This document shows positions 56,070 through 64,000 of a stretch of DNA of 64,000 bases, one piece after another. The notes beneath the pieces are model-generated. The model saw only the letters and a program-made list of their open reading frames with translations, was not told the DNA's origin and did not search any database. This DNA comes from Xanthocytophaga agilis. Lineage in GTDB: Bacteria > Bacteroidota > Bacteroidia > Cytophagales > 172606-1. Where the stretch lies: positions 248,001 through 312,000 of the forward strand of contig NZ_JASJOU010000001.1 in the NCBI RefSeq assembly GCF_030068605.1. Direction: 5' to 3'. The position numbers and the translations under genes were made by a program. How positions within the stretch are numbered: position 1 is the stretch's first letter; every line of letters starts with the position of its first letter.

Positions 56070-56951
56070 TTATCGTGATAGATATTTCTGAACCTGAGAC
56101 TTAAAATAGGATGTATATCGGAGTGCATCTGCACTATTGAAATGTAATCCATCAGTAGTCTGATAATCTGCACAGGAAGGCTGGGTAATATAGTAATATT
56201 TTTTTTTGCTGAAATATTGGTAAAAACTTGATCTTACTACATTTGATACAGGTGAATGGCATAAACGTTCGTGAATAGGCATTTCAAAAAATACAATGTC
56301 CACTTTTTTTGAATTCAAGTAGTTAATAATAGTATTTAATTTTTCAAATCTTTCTTGGATAAGTTTTTCCTGAGGTATCACAGAATAATTCTGTATTTCA
56401 TTACTCAACATCTTTTCGAATAATGCTGGTGATAAAGCGGAAACTAACGGTTTATCTGTTGAATTTTTGATGCTTTCAAATTTGGTAAGGATATTCTGGG
56501 TTACATTTTTTTCCAGATAATGTCCAAAGACAGCCATAGGCTGTTGTCCATCTCGAAAAGCAGGTATAAGCTTCTTTGTATAAAAAGGAATTGGAGAGAA
56601 TAAATCTTCTTTGAATTGAGTGTTTTCTGGGCGCAATACTAGATTCGTTTCGATAAAGACAGTTTTAGGTAGATTGCCTTTTTCTAGTATAAGATTTAGG
56701 CCATCAAATATACTTAAGCCAGAAAAAGATAAATTATCAAAATGTGAGAGGCTATCCATCAAAAGTTTGGCAGATAAAGAAGATCCAACTATTACATTTG
56801 CTTCAGTACTTGTTTTATACACGTAATTCTGTGCTTTAATAATATTTTCTTGCCAGATATGCTGAACTATATGCGGCTCTTTAAAAAGTTTTATACTTAA
56901 TATATATATGATGAGCAGAAACAAGGTGAAAAGTAAAGTTTTTCTTTTCAT
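56070..56951 (-). CDS. SGNH-like membrane-anchored protein, partner of the MBOAT acyltransferase
   Basis: 293 residues with an N-terminal TM anchor (LLFTLFLLIIYILSI). A GDSL-like block NVIVGSSLSAKLL supplies the nucleophile Ser, and TTDGLHFNSADAL near the C-terminus the Asp-x-x-His pair, as in DltD, AlgJ/AlgX and related SGNH O-acetylation proteins. The middle (80-230) is not recognised. It lies 51 bp downstream of the MBOAT gene, and MBOAT-SGNH pairs are the standard arrangement for moving acyl groups from the cytoplasm to an exported polysaccharide. The target here is unknown. The gene is AT-richer than its neighbours. Confidence 0.75.
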   Translation of the reverse strand: MKRKTLLFTLFLLIIYILSIKLFKEPHIVQHIWQENIIKAQNYVYKTSTEANVIVGSSLSAKLLMDSLSHFDNLSFSGLSIFDGLNLILEKGNLPKTVFIETNLVLRPENTQFKEDLFSPIPFYTKKLIPAFRDGQQPMAVFGHYLEKNVTQNILTKFESIKNSTDKPLVSALSPALFEKMLSNEIQNYSVIPQEKLIQERFEKLNTIINYLNSKKVDIVFFEMPIHERLCHSPVSNVVRSSFYQYFSKKKYYYITQPSCADYQTTDGLHFNSADALRYTSYFKSQVQKYLSR

Positions 56952-57002
56952 ATAGAAACAATTAAATTATTTATGTAAGAGTGCAAGCTTATTTACGGAT
57001 AA

Positions 57003-58403
57003 TTAAAACTGAAAGTATATGAATGCACCGGGGGAGCCACTATTTATTAGAATGAAAAATAACATAATTCCATAAAAAATGTAATCATATTTTTGGGTTG
57101 TTATTTTCTGCCATTTTAGTAAATAAAAAATATGATAGAAGACAACAGGTGAAGAATACAGAATTATATATGTAATGATTTGAGCATTGTCTCTATATGC
57201 ATAATTTGATGCTACATTCTTAAGAAACTCTGCTACATGATGTATGTTGGAAAGTTTAAAAAATAACCAGCCAAGGCTAACTAGACTAAATACAAATATT
57301 CCGCATATAACATTTGTGAATTTGGTAGACTTAACTCTTAAATTGTCTTTATAAAGTCGTTCTATTGCTAGAGCAACTCCATGAAAAGTTCCCCATATAG
57401 CATAAGACCAGGCTGCACCATGCCATAACCCTCCTAAAAACATAGTTATTAATAGGTTAATATATGTTCTCAATTTTCCTTTTCGGTTTCCCCCTAAAGG
57501 AATATAAAGATATTCTTTTAAAAAAGATGAAAGTGATATATGCCATCTTCGCCAGAATTCAGAGAAAGACGTAGAGATATACGGAAAGTTGAAATTTGCT
57601 ATAAAATCATATCCAAACAGTTTGGCCATGCCTATAGCTATTATAGAATAACCCGCAAAGTCAGCGAAAATCTGGCAGGAGTAGCCAAATAACATGGTAA
57701 GGAGGGATAGAGAAGAAAATGCCTGAAATGATGGATAGCGCATCCAAAACGTAAAATCTTTTAAATTATCTGCAACAACCATTTTTAAAAAATAACCCAA
57801 TATAAGATTTTTAAAACAGAAGTCCCAATCAATATCCTTTAAGTGTTTTTGCTTGATTTGCGGTAAAAAGTCATGAGCTTTGAGAATGGGGCCGGAAATA
57901 AGATGGGGGAAGAAAGAGATAAAGAAAATAGTTCGTTTTGCATGTCTTACTAATGAAACTGGAATCTGACTTGTTTCCTTAAAAAATTTCTCCTTGTATG
58001 CATCTATTACCAAGCTTATACCTTCAAATGTAAAAAAAGAAATTCCTATGGGAAGAGGTATTTTCAATAGAAGGTTAGCAATTGAACCCTCATTATTTAA
58101 AAGAGTCCTTGCAAATAAAGGACTATATTTAAAGAAACTAAGAATGCAAATATTGAAAATGACACCAGCTAAAGCTATTATTTTCTTTTTGTCAGCAGGG
58201 CCATAAATTACATAATAACTTGTTACAATATTTATTGTTGCTGAAAATAGTAACAACAACAATAAAATGGGTTGTTCATAAGCATAAAAGATTAAACTGG
58301 CAATGATAAGCAAATGAATCTGAAGCCGAGAAAAAAAAGGAAGATAATATAAGATAAATGTTACTAATAAAAGGATAAAGAAGCTTGCACTCGTAAATAA
58401 CAT
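57003..58403 (-). CDS. MBOAT-family O-acyltransferase (AlgI/DltB-like)
   Basis: 466 residues, about 10-11 hydrophobic segments. Family marks: ADFAGYSIIAIGMAKLFGYD, FSEFWRRWHISLSSFLKEYL followed by YIPLGGNRKG, and GGLWHGAAWSYAIWGTFHG with the catalytic His. AlgI and DltB-type proteins carry acyl groups across the inner membrane for O-acetylation or D-alanylation of exported glycans. It is paired with the SGNH gene downstream. Both genes are visibly AT-rich compared with flanking hisIE and menA, which may mean horizontal acquisition. Confidence 0.94.
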   Translation of the reverse strand: MLFTSASFFILLLVTFILYYLPFFSRLQIHLLIIASLIFYAYEQPILLLLLLFSATINIVTSYYVIYGPADKKKIIALAGVIFNICILSFFKYSPLFARTLLNNEGSIANLLLKIPLPIGISFFTFEGISLVIDAYKEKFFKETSQIPVSLVRHAKRTIFFISFFPHLISGPILKAHDFLPQIKQKHLKDIDWDFCFKNLILGYFLKMVVADNLKDFTFWMRYPSFQAFSSLSLLTMLFGYSCQIFADFAGYSIIAIGMAKLFGYDFIANFNFPYISTSFSEFWRRWHISLSSFLKEYLYIPLGGNRKGKLRTYINLLITMFLGGLWHGAAWSYAIWGTFHGVALAIERLYKDNLRVKSTKFTNVICGIFVFSLVSLGWLFFKLSNIHHVAEFLKNVASNYAYRDNAQIITYIILYSSPVVFYHIFYLLKWQKITTQKYDYIFYGIMLFFILINSGSPGAFIYFQF

Positions 58404-58461
58404 ATTTACATTTCTTAAAATAATAAATAAACCTCAATTTTAGCACTCTTGAAAACAATAG

Positions 58462-59358
58462 TCAGATCAATTGTCCCACCCCAAACAGAATCACAAACAA
58501 TAAAGTTGTTAGTGCCATTTGTTTCAGGTAAGGGTCTATGTGGCTGTCTTTAGATACTCCACGACCAATTTTGATAAGAAGGGGAGTGACAAGGAGAAAC
58601 AAAAACTGCCATGGACTATGGTAAGTTGCTATCACATATATAATGGCACAGAGCATAGCCAGAGATAATAATAACCAGTGATAAATGACAGCCTTACTAC
58701 GTCCGATCCGAACAGGAATTGAAAACTTGCCTGCATTACGATCTGATTCAATATCTCTGATATTGTTTACATTCAATACCCCTACTGAAAGAAAACCCGT
58801 TGCTGTGGCAGGTAGCAGATTAATCCAATCGATTGTGTGTGTGTATAAATAAAACGTACCTAACGTAGCTACATACCCAAAGAAAATCAAAACGGAGATA
58901 TCACCCAATCCTGCATAACCGTAAGGTTTTTTACCAGCTGTGTACGTAATAGCAGCGATAATAGATAAGATTCCTAGTCCAAAGAAGGTTACGAAGGTTT
59001 GTACCGGTGCATCTTTAAGAGCTACATAGAGAAGCCCAAGCCCGGTAAGAAGTGAGAGTACCGAGAATAAAATTACTGCATTACGCATGGCGTGGGATGA
59101 AATATGACCTGCCTGCACTGCCCGCAGGGGACCTTTCCGTTCTACACTATCCGCTCCGTGAATGGAGTCACCGTAGTCGTTTGCAAGATTAGATAATACC
59201 TGAAGCAGTATGGTAGTCAATGCACATAAACCAAATACTACTCCATTAAATTGATGAACAGATGCTGCCAGAAAACTTCCCATTCCGATACTTGCCAGGG
59301 CTAAGGGAAGTGTACGTAAACGAAAAGCTGAAACCCAGGTACTTAATGATGCTGCCAC
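58462..59358 (-). CDS. menA: 1,4-dihydroxy-2-naphthoate polyprenyltransferase
   Basis: 298 residues, about eight to nine TM helices, UbiA superfamily. The first Asp-rich motif is NLANDYGDSIHGADS and the second is NNIRDIESDRNAGKFSIPVRIG, both in the MenA form; RKGPLRAVQAG follows the first. It attaches the polyprenyl chain to 1,4-dihydroxy-2-naphthoate in menaquinone synthesis at the inner membrane. Other men genes are absent from the window except a possible MenI-type thioesterase at 53219-53656. It stops 58 bp before the MBOAT start on the same strand. Confidence 0.96.
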   Translation of the reverse strand: MAASLSTWVSAFRLRTLPLALASIGMGSFLAASVHQFNGVVFGLCALTTILLQVLSNLANDYGDSIHGADSVERKGPLRAVQAGHISSHAMRNAVILFSVLSLLTGLGLLYVALKDAPVQTFVTFFGLGILSIIAAITYTAGKKPYGYAGLGDISVLIFFGYVATLGTFYLYTHTIDWINLLPATATGFLSVGVLNVNNIRDIESDRNAGKFSIPVRIGRSKAVIYHWLLLSLAMLCAIIYVIATYHSPWQFLFLLVTPLLIKIGRGVSKDSHIDPYLKQMALTTLLFVILFGVGQLI

Positions 59359-59616
59359 GACTATATAAAGTTGAAAATATCTTCTACAAAAAGTTACTGA
59401 AGGAGGGCTTTGTATTAAATATTTACCTCCTGTTTAAGAATGCAAATTTGGGGACTTTTTTATCCGGATACAAATATTGCAGAATAGATACTGGAAACAA
59501 TAGATGCTTGATAACTATATGTAATTGATTCTCTGGGATTAAGCTGATTTTTGAATGGTTAGGTTACTTATTTGTACTTTTCTCATTAACAATATACCTG
59601 TTAAATACTATTCACT

Positions 59617-59817
59617 ATGATCGAGCTCCTTGTCTTATGTGTGCTGTATGTTGTTATCTGGGGAATTCTGATTCCTGTACTGAAATACGCTTGTATAGGA
59701 CTTCTGTATGTTTTGTTGGTTGGTGTATTTGTCTATGAAACCATCACCAAGAAAGATTGTACCTGGTTCAAAGAAAAGAGTTTAAGATTGTTTTATAAGT
59801 TGCGTTATCGAGCATAA
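59617..59817 (+). CDS. Small membrane protein, 66 residues
   Basis: The N-terminal 45 residues are almost continuously hydrophobic (two short TM segments or one hairpin: LLVLCVLYVVIWGILIPVL and GLLYVLLVGVFVYETI). The tail is basic and likely cytoplasmic (KSLRLFYKLRYRA). No family is recognised. It stands between divergent menA and the convergent glutathione peroxidase gene, with its own terminator at 59819-59843, which supports it being expressed. Confidence 0.55.
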   Translation: MIELLVLCVLYVVIWGILIPVLKYACIGLLYVLLVGVFVYETITKKDCTWFKEKSLRLFYKLRYRA

Positions 59818-59818
59818 A

Positions 59819-59843
59819 AAAACCTCCTGTGATGGGAGGTTTT
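59819..59843 (+). terminator. Terminator after small membrane protein
   Basis: A 9-bp stem (AAAACCTCC 59819-59827 with GGAGGTTTT 59835-59843), 7-nt loop, followed by CTTTT; it starts within 3 bases of the stop codon. It probably also serves the convergent peroxidase gene. Confidence 0.75.
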
Positions 59844-59864
59844 CTTTTATAAAGTTGATTCTTT

Positions 59865-60437
59865 CTATGCACCTATGGCAGATAATAAATCCTTATCCAG
59901 AGGTTCTACTTTAGATGGATAGAATTTAACTAATTCACCATTCTCATTAATCAGATATTTACAGAAGTTCCAGCTTGGTGCCTGATCATTCCAGCCATTC
60001 AAATCTTTTTTGGAAAGCCATTGATACAAAGGATGTTGGTCTTCTCCTGTTACAGAGATTTTTTCAAACATCTGAAATTTAACACCATAATTCTTTTTGC
60101 AGAACTCCTGGATTTCTCCATTTGAACCTGGTTCCTGTCCTCCAAAGTTATTAGCAGGAAAGCCAAGGATTACTACTTTGTCGCCATATTTTTCATGCAA
60201 TTGCTCTAATGCTTCATATTGTTTGGTAAAACCACATTTCGAAGCTGTGTTCACAATCAATAACTTCTTGCCTTTATATTTTTTGAAGTCAATTTCTTTG
60301 CCATCAATGGCTTTCATCTTGAAATCATAAAATGATTTGGCTGGAGCCGATGCTGCCTCCGGGCGGGATTTTTGCTCCGTAAACATAAAACAGGAAGATA
60401 ATGTGATAAATGTGACTACTAAAAGAAGTGCTTTCAT
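59865..60437 (-). CDS. Glutathione peroxidase-family thiol peroxidase, lipoprotein
   Basis: 190 residues. Signal peptide with lipobox LSSC (Cys16). The peroxidatic site is Cys68 in NTASKCGFTKQYEALEQLHE (Cys rather than selenocysteine), with the Gln of FPANNFGGQEPG and the Trp of PSWNFCKYL completing the active-site set. Bacterial Cys-type members normally use thioredoxin as reductant; here the lipid anchor puts it outside the cytoplasm, so the electron donor may be a periplasmic thioredoxin-like protein. It reduces peroxides in the envelope. Single gene. Confidence 0.93.
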   Translation of the reverse strand: MKALLLVVTFITLSSCFMFTEQKSRPEAASAPAKSFYDFKMKAIDGKEIDFKKYKGKKLLIVNTASKCGFTKQYEALEQLHEKYGDKVVILGFPANNFGGQEPGSNGEIQEFCKKNYGVKFQMFEKISVTGEDQHPLYQWLSKKDLNGWNDQAPSWNFCKYLINENGELVKFYPSKVEPLDKDLLSAIGA

Positions 60438-60585
60438 AAGTGTTTTTGATTTTAGAGTAAGTAGGTATATAACTTATAAGTAATCAAAAGGTTTCGTGGA
60501 GAGGCTTCGTTTGCAAAATAATACTTTTTTGGTAATAAAAGTTTCTTATTGTAGACTGCTTATTACTAATCTTTTCAAAAGTACA

Positions 60586-61443
60586 TCAGGATTTCTTTTT
60601 CCATGCAATAGACAAACCCAAAATAACCAAGCCTGTTCCTATAAAAGTATACACCGTAATGGGTTCGTTAAGCAGCCAAGAAGCATATACAAAACCGAAA
60701 ATAGGACATAGGAATAGCCATAAAGAAGCTTTGACAGGATCTACTCTAAGTAGATAAAGCCATAGCTGAACGGCGCCAATTGAAACTACCACTGCCAGCC
60801 AGGCAATAGAACCCCAGAATGCTGTGTTATATTGATTGGTTGACCAGTTGGTCACTAGTAAGGTTACAGGTAATATCCACAAACCTCCAAATAAGACCTG
60901 CCAACCATTAATGGCAATGAGTGAAAGACTCCATTGGCGGCTGGAATAATAGATGGTTCCAATGGCATAAGAGAGCATACTTACAGCCAAAATCACAATT
61001 CCTTCCCACCGGGCATAGCTATTCTGTAGTAATGGATAGACAGCACACGATACACCTATCATTCCCAACAGCAATCCGAGGGCTTCTTGCCAGCGAATAG
61101 GTCGACGTAGCCATAAAGCAGACAGTATGCTGATTAATAATGGACTGGTTGCTGTAGATAGACTACCAATTCCGGCTGAGGCATACTGCATAGCCCATGA
61201 AAAACAGCCCAGGTAAATCGCTACATTGAGAAGACCATAGATGGCGAGTTGTTTCCATTCACGAATGGTTGGTAACTTGTTTTTCTGGATACCATAGGCA
61301 ATGGATAATAGGAGTGCTCCTGCCAAAAAAAAACGCACATTGCTTAAAAACAGAGGATGTACTGACTGAATACCAAATTTAGTTGCAGCAGAAGCAGATG
61401 CCCACAGTGCCGCAAAAAGAAGACCTGCAAAAAGATTTTTCAT
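60586..61443 (-). CDS. EamA/DMT-family transporter
   Basis: 285 residues from the ATG at 61443 (MKNLFAGLLFAALWASASA); an upstream ATG at 61464 is also in frame. Ten TM helices in two EamA repeats: the first starts at FAALWASASAATKFG and the second at WEGIVILAVSMLSYAIGTIYY. It has the drug/metabolite-transporter pattern of RhtA/YdcZ-like exporters, for amino acids or metabolites. The substrate is unknown. It lies 69 bp after argS on the same strand, so it may be co-transcribed with it. Confidence 0.93.
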   Translation of the reverse strand: MKNLFAGLLFAALWASASAATKFGIQSVHPLFLSNVRFFLAGALLLSIAYGIQKNKLPTIREWKQLAIYGLLNVAIYLGCFSWAMQYASAGIGSLSTATSPLLISILSALWLRRPIRWQEALGLLLGMIGVSCAVYPLLQNSYARWEGIVILAVSMLSYAIGTIYYSSRQWSLSLIAINGWQVLFGGLWILPVTLLVTNWSTNQYNTAFWGSIAWLAVVVSIGAVQLWLYLLRVDPVKASLWLFLCPIFGFVYASWLLNEPITVYTFIGTGLVILGLSIAWKKKS

Positions 61444-61511
61444 AGCGTGTATGGAATGCTCCACAAGAGTTGAGTCTCTTGTGGAGATTTGTAGGTATCC
61501 AGCTTTCGTAA

Positions 61512-63587
61512 CTACATACGGTCTGGCACCTGAATACCCAGAAGATTCATACCTTTCTTAATTACTTTACCTACTTCCGCAGACAAAGCTACCCGAAAAC
61601 TCATTTGTTCTGGAGTATCGGCTTTGAATATAGAACAAAGATCAAAGAACCTGTTGTAGCTTTTTGCCATTTCATAGCAATAGTTTGCAATAGTAGACGG
61701 CGCATATTTATTACCCGCATCTTTTATCACATTTGGAAATTCACCAAGTAAGATAACAAGATCCGTTTCCGCTTCATGCAGTGTATAAAATGTTGGAACG
61801 TCTACTAATGTAAATTCCTGAGATTTACGTACAATAGTTGAGATACGGGCATGGGTATATTGAATGAAAGTAGCAGTATTGCCATGCAAATCAATGGATT
61901 TATCCGGATTGAAGAGCATCCTTTTTACTGGATCTACCTTTAGTAGAAAGTATTTTAATGCCCCAATACCTACCATATTGAATAATTGAGTTCTTTCTTC
62001 CTCTGGAAATTCTTCTACTTTACTTAAATCTTTAGAACGTTCTTCTGCTGTTTCTACCATTTCATTCATTAGATCATCTGCATCCACAACAGTCCCTTCC
62101 CGTGACTTCATTTTACCTGAAGGCAAATCTACCATACCATAAGAAAGATGATATAATCCTTCTGCATAAGGACGACCTAATTTCTGTAAAATGGAGAATA
62201 ATACTTTAAAGTGATAGTCTTGTTCGTTGCCTACTACATAAACAGACTTATCCATTGGAAAATCTGTATGCTTTAAGTCTGCTAAGCCCAAGTCTTGAGT
62301 CATGTATACAGATGTTCCATCACCGCGTAGCAGAAGTTTTTCATCCAAACCAACTTCTGTCAGATCAATCCATACAGAACCATTTTCTTTCTTGAAGAAA
62401 ATTCCTTTCTCTAGTCCTTCATTTACAATCTCTTTCCCTAGAAGATATGTATTTGACTCATAATAAAACTTATCAAAATCAACTCCCATACGCTTATAGG
62501 TGACATCAAATCCTACATATACCCAACCATTCATTTTTTTCCATAAAGCAACTGTTTCCGGATCTCCCTGTTCCCACTTCAAAAGCATTTGCTGAGCTTC
62601 TTTCATTATCTCAGTTTTATTCTGAGCTATTCCTTTTATCTCATCCTTCTCATCATTTATTTCTCCTTCCAATTTATTGATTTTCCGTAAAGTAGCTAAC
62701 AGTTCCTTTTCAGCACCTTTCAGACCTTCAACAGTTTCTAGTTCTTTGATTATAGATGAGGTTTTTTCTAACCCGGTTTCCCATTCTGTTATTAGTTCTG
62801 CCAACTCAGTATTTAATTGAGTCTTATCAATTTTTGCTTTTAGAGGAGGAACAAATCCTTCTAATTTCTCAATTTTCTCCAGTGATTTCTTTATTACAGT
62901 CTGTTCTGCTTCACTATAAGATGTAAATGTTTGATTATATGCCTCTTGTAAAAATGGCTGGGTTTGATTTTTAAGTTGTTTATCAAACTCAACATAGTAT
63001 TTTCCAACCAGTTTATCTCCTTTCATATTAGAGCTTTCTGGTGTTTCACCATTGCCAAACTTCTGATACGCTAACATAGACTTACAAATATGAATCCCTC
63101 TGTCATTGACGATATTGGTTTTCATTACCTCGTATCCATTAGCCTTTAGTATCTGAGCAATAGAATAACCCAAAAAGTTATTACGCAAATGTCCCAGGTG
63201 TAATGGCTTATTCGTATTCGGAGACGAATACTCAACCATTACCTTCTGTCCATTTGCGGGTTGAAATCCATAAGATGTATTTGCCTGTATAGATTTGAAT
63301 AACTCAATCCATACAGCATCGGATAGTACCAGATTTAGAAAACCTTGTACTACATTGAAGCGGCTTACTGCAGTTCCTTTCTGCTGAAGATAGTCTCCTA
63401 GTTGCTGACCTACTTCTACTGGGCTTTTTCGAACTTGTTTGGCAATTTGAAAGGTGACAAATGTATGTGAACCTTCAAAGTCTTTCCGGGTTGCCTGTAG
63501 CAACACTTCTTCGGAAGGGACATGAATGGAAAAAAGCTCACTAAGAGCCTGACTAATCTGTGTTTGTAAGGTTTGTTCGAGAGCCAT
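61512..63587 (-). CDS. argS: Arginyl-tRNA synthetase with a coiled-coil insertion
   Basis: 691 residues, about 100 longer than usual. N-terminal Add-1 domain (1-110), then the class I core with HIGH box in NTNKPLHLGHLRNNFLGYS. Residues about 210-325 are a Lys/Glu-rich, heptad-patterned insertion (SLEKIEKLEGF, ELETVEGLKGAEKELLATLR, INKLEGEINDEKDE). The core resumes at MKEAQQMLLKWEQGDPETV (Met328), with VALWKKMNGWVYVGFDVTYK. The KMSKS region is GKMKSREGTVV, and the DALR anticodon-binding domain closes the protein (QYTHARISTIVRK, then KAGMNLLGI-type end VIKKGMNLLGIQVPDRM). It charges tRNA-Arg and is essential. The insertion looks like extra helical hairpins in the catalytic domain. Confidence 0.96.
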   Translation of the reverse strand: MALEQTLQTQISQALSELFSIHVPSEEVLLQATRKDFEGSHTFVTFQIAKQVRKSPVEVGQQLGDYLQQKGTAVSRFNVVQGFLNLVLSDAVWIELFKSIQANTSYGFQPANGQKVMVEYSSPNTNKPLHLGHLRNNFLGYSIAQILKANGYEVMKTNIVNDRGIHICKSMLAYQKFGNGETPESSNMKGDKLVGKYYVEFDKQLKNQTQPFLQEAYNQTFTSYSEAEQTVIKKSLEKIEKLEGFVPPLKAKIDKTQLNTELAELITEWETGLEKTSSIIKELETVEGLKGAEKELLATLRKINKLEGEINDEKDEIKGIAQNKTEIMKEAQQMLLKWEQGDPETVALWKKMNGWVYVGFDVTYKRMGVDFDKFYYESNTYLLGKEIVNEGLEKGIFFKKENGSVWIDLTEVGLDEKLLLRGDGTSVYMTQDLGLADLKHTDFPMDKSVYVVGNEQDYHFKVLFSILQKLGRPYAEGLYHLSYGMVDLPSGKMKSREGTVVDADDLMNEMVETAEERSKDLSKVEEFPEEERTQLFNMVGIGALKYFLLKVDPVKRMLFNPDKSIDLHGNTATFIQYTHARISTIVRKSQEFTLVDVPTFYTLHEAETDLVILLGEFPNVIKDAGNKYAPSTIANYCYEMAKSYNRFFDLCSIFKADTPEQMSFRVALSAEVGKVIKKGMNLLGIQVPDRM

Positions 63588-63965
63588 GTCTGTTACTTTT
63601 CGAATCTCATACTCTACGAAATGTTTCTGGAGTATGTACTAATCGGGATAGTGTGTTTGCAAAGTCCTTTGATTAAGCAAAAGACCTATTTGGAGTGCAA
63701 AGATGATAATTTTATATGGATTTATCATGTAGTTGAACCTTTTGCGGTAAAAAATGAGCCTTTGGTCAGGTATTATACCATAATCTTATTTAGGTTTTGG
63801 TAAAAGGTATAAGTAAATGACTATACCTATTAGTGGAAATATCCTGTAATTTGTTTAAAAAGTTGTATTAGTTTGGATACAACTGCCCGTTTTTAGTAAT
63901 ATTGATTGTTTGATTGATTTCCTCTTATCTATGTTTATTATTTCCTTGCAACTTTTCCAATCTCT
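63588..63965. other. Intergenic region between argS and the last gene, nothing recognised
   Basis: AT-rich gap upstream of two divergent genes. A 76-codon open frame across it has no coding character. Promoters for argS and for the gene at 63966 are expected here but none matches the TTTG/TAnnTTTG pattern well. Confidence 0.4.
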
Positions 63966-64000
63966 ATGAAAAAACTCTCAGTGGTCGTATACTTGTTTTG
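63966..64000 (+). CDS. Start of a gene cut by the window end
   Basis: ATG at 63966 opens a frame, MKKLSVVVYLF, that stays open to the end of the window. The basic start and hydrophobic run look like a signal peptide, so the product is probably exported. Nothing more can be said from 11 codons. Confidence 0.45.
   Translation, partial: MKKLSVVVYLF

Noticed and set aside
59865-60437. Selenoprotein glutathione peroxidase
   Set aside because: The peroxidatic residue is an ordinary Cys codon (Cys68), and no in-frame TGA occurs.

Overview
The window looks like chromosomal DNA of a Bacteroidota bacterium, most likely of the Cytophagales/Cytophagia type. The evidence is SusC/RagA and SusD/RagB outer-membrane proteins, an ECF sigma/FecR pair driving a TonB-dependent receptor, several DUF families typical of the phylum (DUF4136, DUF4920, TIGR02757), a menaquinone MenA, and a promoter of the phylum-specific TTTG/TAnnTTTG form. 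There are no phage genes, transposase genes, CRISPR arrays, rRNAs or tRNAs that I can see.

Layout. 1-8.1 kb: two PAS/histidine-kinase proteins (the first cut by the window edge and carrying a second kinase core), a tiny lipoprotein and an LRR protein with a BRCT-like middle. 8.2-16.7 kb (minus strand): a polysaccharide-utilisation-type locus transcribed ECF sigma, FecR, SusC with STN domain, SusD, GH30 glucosidase. 17.2-25.3 kb (minus): a two-gene unit, a SusC-like barrel protein whose plug domain is largely missing, followed 42 bp later by a 1553-residue alpha-2-macroglobulin-like protein that carries a complete TonB plug domain and an intact thioester motif. 25.4-28.4 kb: a broken alpha/beta hydrolase and a MacB/FtsX-type permease. 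28.7-37.6 kb: small membrane and lipoproteins, an MFS anion symporter, a DUF4136 protein, a HAD phosphatase, a GH2-like protein with a destroyed catalytic motif, a hotdog thioesterase. 38.1-45.2 kb: TetR, TolC-like protein, HlyD lipoprotein, two ABC ATPases and two ABC-2 permeases, a YbhF/S/R-type efflux operon. 45.2-55.9 kb: TlpA thioredoxin, DUF4920, TIGR02757, glnS, a TPR protein, hydrolases, a MenI/PaaI thioesterase, a histidine phosphatase, hisF and hisIE. 56-64 kb: SGNH plus MBOAT acyltransferase pair, menA, glutathione peroxidase, DMT permease, argS with an unusual coiled-coil insertion.

Three observations stand out. First, the barrel/A2M pair looks as if the plug of a TonB receptor has been moved from the barrel to its operon partner. 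Second, a roughly 310-345 bp intergenic element occurs three times, two copies having clear terminal inverted repeats, and its internal hairpins show compensatory base changes between copies. Third, a short repeat related to TTTTGCGGTGAAYTATGCGCA forms clusters in two intergenic regions, one inside the efflux operon. All family names come from reading translated sequence by eye; no database search was possible.
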